Below are positions 15,924 to 23,868 of a DNA stretch of 64,000 nucleotides, piece after piece. The DNA lies in assembly GCF_000718005.1 (NCBI RefSeq), contig NZ_JODV01000004.1. One strand, 5' to 3'. The stretch's first letter is position 1; the number at the start of each line of letters is the position of its first letter. A model generated the notes under the pieces. That model saw only the letters and a program-made list of their open reading frames with translations. It ran no database searches and was not told the DNA's origin. Made by a program: the position numbers and the translations under genes. Source of the DNA: Actinoalloteichus_B caeruleus (GTDB taxonomy: Bacteria; Actinomycetota; Actinomycetes; Mycobacteriales; Pseudonocardiaceae).

Positions 15924-16577
15924 TCAGCCGGTGGCCGAGGTGACGGGTGCGTGCCAGAGCCCGACGATGGCGTCGACGAGCGCGGCCGCGGCGCCGTCCC
16001 AGGTGGCTTTCGGGGTCGGCCTGCCGTCGGCGAGGGCCGCCTCCCGTTCGGCGCACAGGTGGGACAGGAGGGTGCGGGCCATCACCCCGCGTTCGAGGTG
16101 GACCGGTAGTGGCAGGGTGGGCAGGCAGCGGTTGAAGCCCTCCACGATGCGACGCAGGGCCTCCGTGGTGAGCGCGTCCTCCATGATGATCCTGCGCAAC
16201 GCGGGGTCGGTCAGCGCCTGGGCGCTGAAACGCGCGTACCAGGAGGGAGTGCCGAGCCGGTCCAGGTGGTCGGTGAACGGCCACACCAGGCACGTCACCC
16301 AGTCGCGCGCGTCGTGGCTGCCCTCGATGCGGGCGAGCATCCGCTCCCTGGTCGCCTCGATGGCACGGGAGTGCCTGCCGATGATGGCCCGCACCAGCTC
16401 GGTCCTGCTCCCGAAGTGGTACCCGACGGCGAAGTTGTTGCCCTGGCCGGCCGCCTCACCCACCTGCCGGTTGGAGACGGCGGAGATCCCGCGTTCGGCG
16501 AAGAGCCGCTCGGCCGTGGTCAGGATCAGCTCCCGGGTGTCCTCCGCGCGTCGGGTCCCGTGTCCCGTGGTCACCAT
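15924..16577 (-). CDS. TetR repressor inside the P450 operon
   Basis: This 217-aa TetR regulator has a helix-turn-helix containing SNRQVGEAAGQGNNFAVGYH, nearly the same as the separate TetR gene at 18239-18931 (SNRQISAAAGQGNNAAVGYH). The two proteins also share the C-terminal WDGAA..LVDAIVGLW motif, so they are paralogues. The start (ATG 16577, or GTG 16574) overlaps the stop of the upstream P450, giving coupled translation. It probably autoregulates the operon through the palindrome at 17840-17859 and may cross-regulate the MFS gene. A conserved Trp/Phe-lined C-domain suggests an aromatic or polyketide-like ligand, which is inference. Confidence 0.9.
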   Translation of the reverse strand: MVTTGHGTRRAEDTRELILTTAERLFAERGISAVSNRQVGEAAGQGNNFAVGYHFGSRTELVRAIIGRHSRAIEATRERMLARIEGSHDARDWVTCLVWPFTDHLDRLGTPSWYARFSAQALTDPALRRIIMEDALTTEALRRIVEGFNRCLPTLPLPVHLERGVMARTLLSHLCAEREAALADGRPTPKATWDGAAAALVDAIVGLWHAPVTSATG

Positions 16578-17785
16578 CGAACCGGTAGTTCCTGGAGCCC
16601 GCCGACCACCAGCCCCTCCACCCGCGCCAGGTCCTCGGGGGCGACGGCGAGCTCGAGCGTGGGGAGGCGGCGCAGCAGCACGGAGAGCACGGCCTGGAGT
16701 TCGGTGCGGGCGAGGGACTGCCCGAGGCAGGAGTGGCCGCCCGCTCCGAAGGCGAGGTGCGTGTTGGGGCTGCGGGTGAGGTCCAGCTGGTGGGCGTCGG
16801 GGAAGACCCGCTCGTCGCGGTTGGCGGCGCTGAGGTTGCAGACGACGGTGGTACCCCTGGGCACGAGGGTGCCGCCGACCTCGGCGTCCTCGGTGATGTA
16901 GCGGGGGATCCCGAAGCCGCCGTTGGCGTCCATGCGCAGGAGCTCCTCCACGGCGGTCCGCACGAGGGACGGGTCGGCGACCAGCGCCTCCCAGCGTCCC
17001 CGGTCCACGAGCAGCATGCCCACCATCTTGCCGATCATGTTCGACGTCGTCTCGTGGCCGGCGACCAGCAAGCCCTGCGCCGTCGCCAGCAGCGCCTCGT
17101 CCGGCATGACGTGCCCGTGGGTCTCCGCGGTGGCGATCAGCTCGCTGATCAGGTCCTCCCCCAGGTTCTCCCGGGTGGTCGCGATGTGGCCGACCATGTA
17201 GGCGCGGAACTCGGCCTGCGCCGCGTCGATCTCGTCCTGCTCGTAGCGGGTCAGGCTCAGCAGGGTGTTGGACCAGTAGGCGAAGCGGTCCCGGTCGGCC
17301 TCCGGCACGCCGAGCATGTCGCAGATGACCCAGACCGGCAGCGGGAAACCGACCATCGACCTGAGATCGGCGGGAGCGCCGTGCTCCAGCATGGCGTCGA
17401 CCAGGCGGTCGGTCATGGCCTCGATCCCCGGGCGGAGCTGGGTCATGCGCTTGGCGGTGAACCACTTGCCGACGAGCCGCCGCCACTGCTGGTGGGTCTC
17501 CTCGGGCATGGCGCTGGCGAGTGCGCCGTTGAAGACCCCGCCGGACTCGTTCGCCGCGATGCGGGCGGCGTCGGGGGCGTTGAGGTGGCGGGTGAACCGG
17601 GGGTCGGAGAGCACCTGCCTGACGTCGTCGTACCGGGTCAGCAGGGAGGCCGTGTCGCCGCTCGGCAGGGTGACCGGGGCGACCGGGCACCGCCCTCGCA
17701 GTTCGGTCCACTCCGTCGGTGGTTCCAACGCGGCCGGGGCCGGGATGGGGTAGTCCAGCTTCTGGTCGGCGTCGCCGAGTGCCAC
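16571..17785 (-). CDS. Cytochrome P450, first gene of P450 operon
   Basis: This is a 404-aa class I P450. Motifs are intact: AGHETT in the I-helix (residues 242-247), E281-x-x-R284 and the heme loop FGAGGHSCLG with C353. The acid-alcohol pair and Cys ligand are normal, so it should be active. GTG 17785 was chosen over ATG 17839 because a perfect AGGAGG lies 5 bases upstream and because the longer start would abut the operator with no leader. It precedes the overlapping TetR gene, the ferredoxin, reductase and second P450, all on the minus strand. It is only distantly similar to the other P450 of this operon, so two different oxidations are likely. Substrate unknown. Confidence 0.9.
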   Translation of the reverse strand: MALGDADQKLDYPIPAPAALEPPTEWTELRGRCPVAPVTLPSGDTASLLTRYDDVRQVLSDPRFTRHLNAPDAARIAANESGGVFNGALASAMPEETHQQWRRLVGKWFTAKRMTQLRPGIEAMTDRLVDAMLEHGAPADLRSMVGFPLPVWVICDMLGVPEADRDRFAYWSNTLLSLTRYEQDEIDAAQAEFRAYMVGHIATTRENLGEDLISELIATAETHGHVMPDEALLATAQGLLVAGHETTSNMIGKMVGMLLVDRGRWEALVADPSLVRTAVEELLRMDANGGFGIPRYITEDAEVGGTLVPRGTTVVCNLSAANRDERVFPDAHQLDLTRSPNTHLAFGAGGHSCLGQSLARTELQAVLSVLLRRLPTLELAVAPEDLARVEGLVVGGLQELPVRW

Positions 17786-17839
17786 CGCGTCCTCCTGGGT
17801 GTCGATGTCCTCCGGTCCAGCTAAACGAAATCCCCGCAT

Positions 17840-17859
17840 TGAGTCAAGCGACTGACTTA
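17840..17859. promoter_or_regulatory. TetR palindrome controlling the P450 operon
   Basis: TGAGTCA-AGCGAC-TGACTTA is a palindrome with 7-base arms and a 6-base spacer. The same arrangement with near-identical bases occurs before the MFS gene (19077-19096). It lies upstream of the P450 start and of the divergent ORF at 17881. Confidence 0.7.
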
Positions 17860-17880
17860 CGACTTCTGGAGGTGATCACC

Positions 17881-18354
17881 ATGACACAGGGTGACGGCAG
17901 CACCGCGGACAGGTCCAGTCCCCCGAGCCGAACGGTCCAGCCCCGCGGCGACCGGATCGCCCGGACCACTACGCCCAGAGGGGGTGACCGGGCACCACCA
18001 TCCCCTTCGGACCTCGGTCGAACGCGGGCACGCCGACACCACCACGGGGGACGGCTTCCACGAGCTGAGCCTCCTGAGCACCACCCGGATCGGGGCCCGC
18101 GCGGGGAAGCAGCTCAACCAGGGACGCGGGCCGCGCCGCCCGGTGTCGGGACCTCGTGGGAGCACCCCGGCCACCACCGCCCACCCGTCCCAGCCGGACG
18201 TGGAGGACCGGTGACGGGCGGGCACCCGAGGGCCGCGATCACAGTCCCGGCGGCCTCGGCCGGGAGCGCTCACCCGCGTGGGGCGCCGTCCACAGCCCGA
18301 CGATGGCGTCGACGAGACCGGTGGCGGCTCCGTCCCACCCGGCACGAGGGGTGA
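17881..18354 (+). CDS. Doubtful ORF with perfect ribosome site, possibly a decayed gene
   Basis: ATG 17881 is preceded by GGAGGTGATC, a 10-base perfect complement of the 16S rRNA 3' end, and lies divergent from the P450 behind the shared TetR palindrome. This is the best ribosome site in the window, yet the 157-residue product is Arg/Pro/Gly/His-rich with no recognisable fold, and its 3' end overlaps the opposite TetR gene. In the other frames short stretches look more protein-like (PEPNGPAPRRPDRPDHYAQ, then FHELSLLSTTRIGARAGKQ), weakly recalling deazaflavin-dependent nitroreductases. A frameshifted and truncated former gene is the likeliest reading; a short functional peptide is possible. 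Confidence 0.25.
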   Translation: MTQGDGSTADRSSPPSRTVQPRGDRIARTTTPRGGDRAPPSPSDLGRTRARRHHHGGRLPRAEPPEHHPDRGPRGEAAQPGTRAAPPGVGTSWEHPGHHRPPVPAGRGGPVTGGHPRAAITVPAASAGSAHPRGAPSTARRWRRRDRWRLRPTRHEG

Positions 18355-18931
18355 CCTCTCCTTCGGCCAGCGCCCGCTCGCGTTCCGCGCAGACGTGGAG
18401 GATGAGGTGTCGGACCATGTCCGCGCGGTCCGCCCGCACGTCGGGCGGGACCTCCGGGAGGCAGGACGACAGCTGGTCGAGCACCTCGCGCAGCGAGGGC
18501 GAGGCCAGGGACTCCTCCGCGAGGACGGGGCGGAAGGCGGGATCGGTCATCACCTGCGCGGCGAACCGGGCGAACCAGGTCGGCCCGTCCAACGAGGACA
18601 GATGGGAGGTGACCGGACGCACCAGGCAGTCCACCCAGTCGCGGACCTCCCGCGAACCCCGCACGGCCGAGACGCACGCCACCCGCAGCTCCTCGATGGC
18701 CTCGGTGTGCCGGCGGGCGATGGCGCGGACCAGGTCGGCCTTGGTGCCGAAGTGGTAGCCAACCGCCGCGTTGTTGCCCTGTCCCGCCGCCGCGCTGATC
18801 TGGCGGTTGGACACCGCGTACAGGCCCTCCTCGGCGAACAGCCGTTCCGCCGTGGCGAGGATCTGACGTCGCGTGACCTCGGCCTGCGCCGCCCTCGGTC
18901 GCCTGTCGACATCCGCCACCACGGTCACCAC
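18239..18931 (-). CDS. TetR repressor divergent from MFS exporter
   Basis: This TetR protein of about 230 aa is paralogous to the one at 15924-16577, with near-identical recognition helix region (AAAGQGNNAAVGYHFGTKAD). It should bind the same kind of operator. It faces the MFS transporter across 204 bases containing the palindrome 19077-19096, and so probably represses that exporter and itself. Four in-frame GTG codons (18931, 18928, 18922, 18919) are possible starts; none has a strong ribosome site. The ligand is likely the substrate or product of the neighbouring P450s, which is inference from gene order. Confidence 0.88.
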   Translation of the reverse strand: MVTVVADVDRRPRAAQAEVTRRQILATAERLFAEEGLYAVSNRQISAAAGQGNNAAVGYHFGTKADLVRAIARRHTEAIEELRVACVSAVRGSREVRDWVDCLVRPVTSHLSSLDGPTWFARFAAQVMTDPAFRPVLAEESLASPSLREVLDQLSSCLPEVPPDVRADRADMVRHLILHVCAERERALAEGEVTPRAGWDGAATGLVDAIVGLWTAPHAGERSRPRPPGL

Positions 18932-19076
18932 CCTACAGGCAGCTCACGGGGTGTTCGGACCCTCGATCTTCGGTCCCCCACCCCGTGCCCGACCACCACT
19001 CCGACGATCCGATCCGACATCGTGACCTCCCTGGTCTCCGCCCGGTGACGCCCCAGTGAATCCGGCGGGACTAGGC

Positions 19077-19096
19077 TAAGTCAAGCAACTGATTTA
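19077..19096. promoter_or_regulatory. TetR palindrome controlling the MFS exporter
   Basis: TAAGTCA-AGCAAC-TGATTTA matches the P450-operon palindrome at 16 of 20 positions with identical arm and spacer lengths. It sits 39 bases upstream of the MFS start codon and overlaps the probable promoter (TAGGCT at 19072-19077). Confidence 0.7.
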
Positions 19097-19135
19097 ACAT
19101 CGGTTCGCTCCCCTCTTCCCGACGGAGGCTCCGCC

Positions 19136-20590
19136 ATGTCCACCGCACCCGTCCGCTCCGCCGACCCGACGGACCGACCACCGGCGAACACCGTGGTGGC
19201 CGTGCTCGCCTTCTCGGGCATCGTCGTGTCGCTCATGCAGACGGTCGTGATCCCGCTCGTCCCGCAGTTGCCCAACCTCCTGGGAGCTCCCGCGGCCGAC
19301 ACGGCCTGGGCGATCACCGCGACCCTGCTCGCCGCCGCCGTCGCGACGCCGACCATGGGCCGTCTCGGTGACATGTACGGCAAACGGCGGATGCTGCTGA
19401 TCAGCCTGGCGCTCCTGGTCGCGGGCTCGGTGGTGTGCGCGCTCAGCGACAGCCTGTCGCCGATGATCGTGGGACGTGCCCTCCAGGGGTTGGCCTCCGG
19501 GGTCATCCCGCTGGGCATCAGCATCATGCGCGACGAACTGCCCGCCGAGCGGCTCGGCTCGGCCACCGCGCTGATGAGCGCCTCCCTCGGCGTGGGTGGC
19601 GCGCTGGGCCTCCCCGCCGCGGCCCTGCTCGCCGAGCAGTTCGACTGGCACGTCCTGTTCTGGACGGCGGCCGGCCTGGGGGCGTTCGCGCTGGTCCTGG
19701 TGCTGGCACTGGTCCCAGAGTCCTCGGTGCGCTCGGGCGGCCGCTTCGACCTCGTCGGCGCGCTTGGCCTCTCGGCGGCGCTGGTCTGCCTGCTCCTGGC
19801 CATCTCCAAGGGAGCGGACTGGGGCTGGGGCAGCGCAACCACCACGGGCCTGCTCGCCGCCACCGCCGCCCTGCTGGCCGCCTGGGGCTGGTGGGAGCTG
19901 CGGACCCCCGGCCCCCTGGTGGACCTGCGCACCAGCGCGCGTCCACCGGTGTTGATGACCAACCTGGCCTCGGTCGTGTTCGGCTTCTCGATGTTCGCGA
20001 TGTCGCTGGTGCTGCCGCAGTTGCTGCAACTGCCCACCGGTACCGGTTACGGACTGGGCCAGTCGATGGTGGCGGTCGGCCTGGTCATGGCGCCCTCGGG
20101 GCTGGTCATGATGGCGATGGCACCGGTGTCGGCCCGGATCTCCCGGACCAGGGGGCCGAAGACGACCCTGATCGTCGGGGCACTCGTCGTGGCGACCGGC
20201 TACGCGCTGAACCTGCTGCTGATGACGGAGATCTGGCACCTCGTGCTGGTGTCGAGCGTCATCGGCGCCGGCGTCGGCCTGGCCTACGGCGCGATGCCCT
20301 CGCTGGTGATGGCGGCGGTTCCCGTGACGGCGACGGCGGCCGCCAACAGCCTGAACACGCTGATGCGCTCGATCGGCACCTCGGTGTCCAGCGCGGTGGC
20401 GGGGGTGGCGCTCGCCCGGATGACGATCTCGTTCGGGTCCGACACCCTGCCGTCGCAGGACGCGTTCCGGTTGGTGATCGCGATCGGGGCGGGTGCGGCC
20501 CTCACGGCCGCCGCCGTCGCGGCCCTGATCCCCGGCCGCCGACCCACCCCGGCCACCGACCGGCCGGCCCCAGTCGCAGCCCGAGGCTGA
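19136..20590 (+). CDS. MFS drug exporter (DHA2, EmrB/QacA type)
   Basis: This 484-aa major facilitator has 14 predicted helices, as in the DHA2 drug:proton antiporters. Motif A is visible in the loop after TM2 (GRLGDMYGKRRMLL), with a motif-C-like glycine-rich helix in TM5 (ASLGVGGALGLPAAALL). ATG 19136 is preceded by ACGGAGG. The gene is divergent from a TetR paralogue and carries that family's palindrome in its promoter. It probably exports the compound made or modified by the adjacent P450 operon, or protects against it. Downstream there is a 355-base gap. Confidence 0.92.
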   Translation: MSTAPVRSADPTDRPPANTVVAVLAFSGIVVSLMQTVVIPLVPQLPNLLGAPAADTAWAITATLLAAAVATPTMGRLGDMYGKRRMLLISLALLVAGSVVCALSDSLSPMIVGRALQGLASGVIPLGISIMRDELPAERLGSATALMSASLGVGGALGLPAAALLAEQFDWHVLFWTAAGLGAFALVLVLALVPESSVRSGGRFDLVGALGLSAALVCLLLAISKGADWGWGSATTTGLLAATAALLAAWGWWELRTPGPLVDLRTSARPPVLMTNLASVVFGFSMFAMSLVLPQLLQLPTGTGYGLGQSMVAVGLVMAPSGLVMMAMAPVSARISRTRGPKTTLIVGALVVATGYALNLLLMTEIWHLVLVSSVIGAGVGLAYGAMPSLVMAAVPVTATAAANSLNTLMRSIGTSVSSAVAGVALARMTISFGSDTLPSQDAFRLVIAIGAGAALTAAAVAALIPGRRPTPATDRPAPVAARG

Positions 20591-20945
20591 GGGACCACCT
20601 CCCCGTCACCCATCCCCTGGTGCGCCCGGAGGCCGTCGCTGATCGCCCGGCCTCCGGGTTCGCCGCTGGCACGCGGACTTCCCGGGTCCCGCTGGCACCC
20701 CACACCGGACATGGCACCGGGCCGCACCCCTTCCTGGGGTGCCCGCCCTCGGAACGTGACCGCCGACCAGCACGGGGAAGTACGTACTTGTTGAACATGG
20801 AGATCCCCACCTCGCCCGGGGATCGGCGCCGATCAAGCCCGCCCACCACCAGGTACACCGAAACCAGCGCCCCTGGCCATCGTCAGCCCCCTCCCACGAC
20901 ACCCACCAGTTGCAAAAAGTACGGACTTACGTAATACTCGTGGCC
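20591..20945. other. Intergenic region with two copies of one operator motif
   Basis: 355 bases between the MFS and the ArsR-like gene. It contains AAGTACGTACTT (20778-20789) and AAGTACGGACTT (20917-20928). No supported gene; the role of the distal copy is unclear. Confidence 0.6.
20910..20937 (+). promoter_or_regulatory. Leaderless promoter with operator of ArsR-like gene
   Basis: TTGCAA (-35, 20910-20915) and TAATAC (-10, 20932-20937) are spaced by 16 bases, and ATG 20946 lies at the expected transcription start. The operator-like AAGTACGGACTT (20917-20928) fills the spacer, so binding would block the promoter. Confidence 0.6.
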
Positions 20946-21473
20946 ATGACGGACGAATCCGGGTCCACCGAGGAGCGCCTCGCGGCCCTGGAGGAGAGGG
21001 TGCGAGCCCTCGAAGCCCGCTGGGCCGAGGACGCCACCTCGGCCCCTGAGGCAGCGGACCTCGCCGAACGGTTCTGGGTGCTGCGGGGCCTGCGCCAACG
21101 GATGCCCGCCGACGCCGGAGGGCTGGTCTACGCGGGCGTCCTCCGGGACGCCGCCACTCCGGTGGAGTGGCAGTACGGGCACTCCTCCGAGGAGCTGCTG
21201 GCACTGGAGAGCCCGGACGCGGAGTCCACAGCGGACCGCCTCGCCGCGCTGGGCTCACCGGTCCGGCTGCGCCTGCTCCGCGAGGTGCTCAACGGCGTCA
21301 CCAGCGCGGCGGAGCTGGCATCGCTGGACTCGATGGGCACCAAGGGGCAGGTCTACCACCACGTCCGCATCCTGACCGCCGCCGGCTGGTTGCGGTCGGT
21401 GGGCCGAGGCGCGCTGGAGGTTCCGCCCGCCAGGGTCATCCCGCTGCTGCTCGCCCTCGCGGCGGCGCGCTGA
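20946..21473 (+). CDS. ArsR-like winged-helix regulator with N-terminal coiled coil
   Basis: This 175-aa protein has an N-terminal heptad-rich segment (STEERLAALEERVRALEARW, about residues 7-26) and a C-terminal winged helix of the ArsR/HTH_20 type (LGSPVRLRLLREVLNGVTSA, then a recognition region in GTKGQVYHHVRILTAAGWL). No metal-binding cysteines of the classic ArsR type are seen. It likely autoregulates via the AAGTACG-ACTT site between its promoter elements and may control the downstream serine hydrolase and membrane protein, which follow on the same strand after 76 bases. ATG 20946 was chosen because it coincides with the predicted leaderless transcription start. Confidence 0.82.
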   Translation: MTDESGSTEERLAALEERVRALEARWAEDATSAPEAADLAERFWVLRGLRQRMPADAGGLVYAGVLRDAATPVEWQYGHSSEELLALESPDAESTADRLAALGSPVRLRLLREVLNGVTSAAELASLDSMGTKGQVYHHVRILTAAGWLRSVGRGALEVPPARVIPLLLALAAAR

Positions 21474-21549
21474 CGACGCGTTCCCGCCGCCGACGCCGTC
21501 CACACCCAGGTCCCACGACATCCGCGCACCGACACCAGGGGGAACAGCC

Positions 21550-22632
21550 ATGCCTTCGTTACCGCTACCCGCCCGCTCCTCGACCGTGGTCGCGCTGGTC
21601 ACCACCGCCGCGCTGAGCATCGGGATCCACACCGCGCCAGGCCCGTCCCAGTTGCCCGAGGACGCGCACGGCGGGCGAGAGCTCACCGACCTCGTGCTGG
21701 AGATCGCCGGCGAGGACCACCGGGCGCTCGCCGCCGCCGTCGTGACACCGGAAGGCCGCCACACGACCGTCATCGGCACCGACCACGACTCCCGTTTCGA
21801 GGCCGGTTCCATCACCAAGGGCATCACCGGCCTGCTGTTGGCCGACGCGATCGACCGGGGCGAGGTCACGGCGGACACCCGCGTCGGGACGCTGCTCGAC
21901 CAGCTCGAGGGCACCCCGGCCGGGGAGGCGACCCTGGCGGAACTGGCCACCCACACCTCCGGACTGCCACCGCAGATCCCCTCCCGCCGCCAGTACCTGC
22001 TGAACCTGTGGGCGAGTTGGACCGGATCGTTCCCCTACCCGTCGAGCACCGAGGACCGGCTCGCCGAGGTCGCCGAGCTCGCGGCGGACTCCGAACCCGG
22101 CACCTACTCCAACGTGGCGTTCGAGGTCCTGGGAGCCGCGCTGGGCGAGGTCGCCGGCCAGGACTACCCGGAGCTCGCGCGGGACCGGGTCCTCGACCCG
22201 GTCGGCCTGGCCGACGCGCACATCCCGACCAGCCCGGCCGAACTGGACCGGCGGGACCTCCTCGGGGAGGACGCGTCCGGTCGGACCGTCGTCGCCTGGG
22301 CGGGCGAGTCGATGGCACCCGCGGGTGGCCTGCGGATCCACGCCGACGACCTGGCCGTCCTGCTGTCGGCGTTGCTGGACGGGACCGCACCGGGCATGGA
22401 CGCCCTCGAACCCCGTGGTGAGCTGGGGCCCGACCGGATCGGCTGGGCGTGGATCACCACCGAGACCGAGGACGGACGGCAGGTGGTGTGGCACAACGGC
22501 CACACGTCCGGGTTCGCCGCGTTCCTCGGGGTCGACCGGGAGGCGGGGACCGGGGTGGCCCTGGTGTCCGCGACCGGGCAGTGGGTCGACGCGGCAGGCT
22601 GGGAACTGCTGGCGAGGTCGGGAGAACTCTGA
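21550..22632 (+). CDS. Serine hydrolase, beta-lactamase/DD-peptidase (class C) family
   Basis: This 360-aa exported hydrolase has a hydrophobic N-terminal signal (about residues 11-30) and the class C/DD-peptidase motifs: S87-I-T-K90 nucleophile, Y186-S-N188, and HNGHTSG near the C-terminus. These build an acyl-enzyme on the serine. It probably acts outside the membrane on peptidoglycan stem peptides or another ester or amide; beta-lactamase activity cannot be assumed. ATG 21550 has GGGGGAA upstream. It is preceded by the ArsR-like regulator and overlaps the following membrane protein gene (TGATG), so the three may form a unit. Confidence 0.85.
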   Translation: MPSLPLPARSSTVVALVTTAALSIGIHTAPGPSQLPEDAHGGRELTDLVLEIAGEDHRALAAAVVTPEGRHTTVIGTDHDSRFEAGSITKGITGLLLADAIDRGEVTADTRVGTLLDQLEGTPAGEATLAELATHTSGLPPQIPSRRQYLLNLWASWTGSFPYPSSTEDRLAEVAELAADSEPGTYSNVAFEVLGAALGEVAGQDYPELARDRVLDPVGLADAHIPTSPAELDRRDLLGEDASGRTVVAWAGESMAPAGGLRIHADDLAVLLSALLDGTAPGMDALEPRGELGPDRIGWAWITTETEDGRQVVWHNGHTSGFAAFLGVDREAGTGVALVSATGQWVDAAGWELLARSGEL

Positions 22633-23024
22633 TGGAGGCACCCCTGCTGGGCGCGGTCCCCGCCCTCGTGGCCCTCGTGTTCATCGGGGTGCTCCTCACC
22701 AGGGCGTGGGGTCGCGGGAAGGCCGCGGCCAGGGACAGGTACGCCCTGGTGAGCGGAACGGTGGACGCCGTCGTGATCGCCTCGGTGGCGCGGGTGCTCG
22801 TCGCACCCCACGGCATGACGTCCTGGGGGTGGGCGATCAGCTGGGGCTGGGTCGCTGCCTGCGGCGCGATCGGCGTCGGGGTCGCGGGCGCCTGCCTGCG
22901 CTGGCGGTCCTTGCCCTGGGACGCGCCCACCAGGGCGGACCGCGCTCCCCGCCCCCGCCTGCGCGGAGTGCTCAGTGGCGCCTACGTGGCGGCGGGCGCG
23001 GCACTCGTCGTGCTCGTCAGCTAG
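22632..23024 (+). CDS. Small four-helix membrane protein, unknown function
   Basis: This 130-aa protein is not assigned to a family. It contains about four hydrophobic segments (residues 5-22, 42-60, 67-88 and 110-130) with basic loops (RAWGRGKAAARDR, RADRAPRPRLRG). ATG 22632 overlaps the stop of the serine hydrolase in TGATG, implying translational coupling and a shared role, perhaps as membrane partner or immunity-like protein. No charged intramembrane residues suggesting transport are evident. Confidence 0.7.
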   Translation: MEAPLLGAVPALVALVFIGVLLTRAWGRGKAAARDRYALVSGTVDAVVIASVARVLVAPHGMTSWGWAISWGWVAACGAIGVGVAGACLRWRSLPWDAPTRADRAPRPRLRGVLSGAYVAAGAALVVLVS

Positions 23025-23199
23025 TCGGCGTCATTCGGCCCACGGACCGGGCGCGCGCTCGCTCACCGGTCCGCCCCGCCGTCGCACGCCACCGCGTCCA
23101 CCCCGGCGGCGCATCCGCTCCAGGCGCATCGGGTAGTCGACTCGCCCCCGATGGCTCCGCGCCCGCTGAGGTGAGGGAAACCCCGGTCGACCGCCTCGG

Positions 23200-23868
23200 T
23201 CAGGCGTCCCGCAGGTAGGTCAGCACCGCCAGCACCCTGCGGTGACCGTCGTCCGCGTTGAGCCCGAGCTTGTGGAAGATGTTGCCCACGTGCTTGGCGA
23301 CGCCGGCCTCGCTGATGTGGAGTTGCCGCGAGATCATGTTGTTGGTGCCGCCCCGGGCCATCAGCCCGAGCACCTCGAGTTCCCGGGCCGTCAGCGCGGC
23401 GAGCGACTGCTGCTTCCGGCGGTCGGACATCATCTGCCTGACGACCTCGGGGTCGATCACCATCCCGCCGCCGGCGACGCGGCTGATCGCCTCGGCGAAC
23501 TCCCTGACCTCCCCGATCCGGTCCTTGAGCAGGTAGCCGAGGCCGGCGGTGCTGGTCCTGGTGCCGCCGAACAGTTCGACGGTGTAGGCGGTGGCGACGT
23601 ACTGGGAGAGCACCAGGACGGCCAGCTCCGGATGGTCACGCCGCAGCCTGACGGCGGCGCGGAGTCCCTCGTCGGAGTAGCCGGGGGGCATCCGCACGTC
23701 GGTGATGACCAGGTCGGGCCGGTGTTCGTCGACCGCGGCCACCAGCCCCTCGACGTTCTCCACGGCGGCCACCACCTCATGATCGAGGCGGGTCAACAGT
23801 CCGGTCAGCCCCTCCCTGATCAGGAGTGAGTCCTCCGCGAGGACGATTCGGACGGGACGACTGGACAT
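23200..23868 (-). CDS. NarL/LuxR-type response regulator
   Basis: This 222-aa regulator has an N-terminal receiver with phospho-acceptor D57 (LVITDVRMPP), acidic pocket E12-D13 and K in YLLKDR, and a C-terminal LuxR helix-turn-helix (LTARELEVLGLMARGGTNNM, then ISEAGVAKHVGNIFHKLG). It probably pairs with the HisKA_3 kinase at 25627-27033, the nearest kinase, although a DUF4097 lipoprotein gene on the opposite strand separates the two. The likely target is the ABC exporter/kinase operon or the lipoprotein. The start ATG 23868 follows a run with weak ribosome-site character (GGAGCACCG). Confidence 0.9.
   Translation of the reverse strand: MSSRPVRIVLAEDSLLIREGLTGLLTRLDHEVVAAVENVEGLVAAVDEHRPDLVITDVRMPPGYSDEGLRAAVRLRRDHPELAVLVLSQYVATAYTVELFGGTRTSTAGLGYLLKDRIGEVREFAEAISRVAGGGMVIDPEVVRQMMSDRRKQQSLAALTARELEVLGLMARGGTNNMISRQLHISEAGVAKHVGNIFHKLGLNADDGHRRVLAVLTYLRDA

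Noticed and set aside
12743..15943. 1066-codon open frame on the plus strand opposite the P450 operon
   Set aside because: It is antisense to the P450, reductase and ferredoxin genes, has Val/Gly/His/Arg-rich composition typical of GC-rich antisense frames, and no motif.
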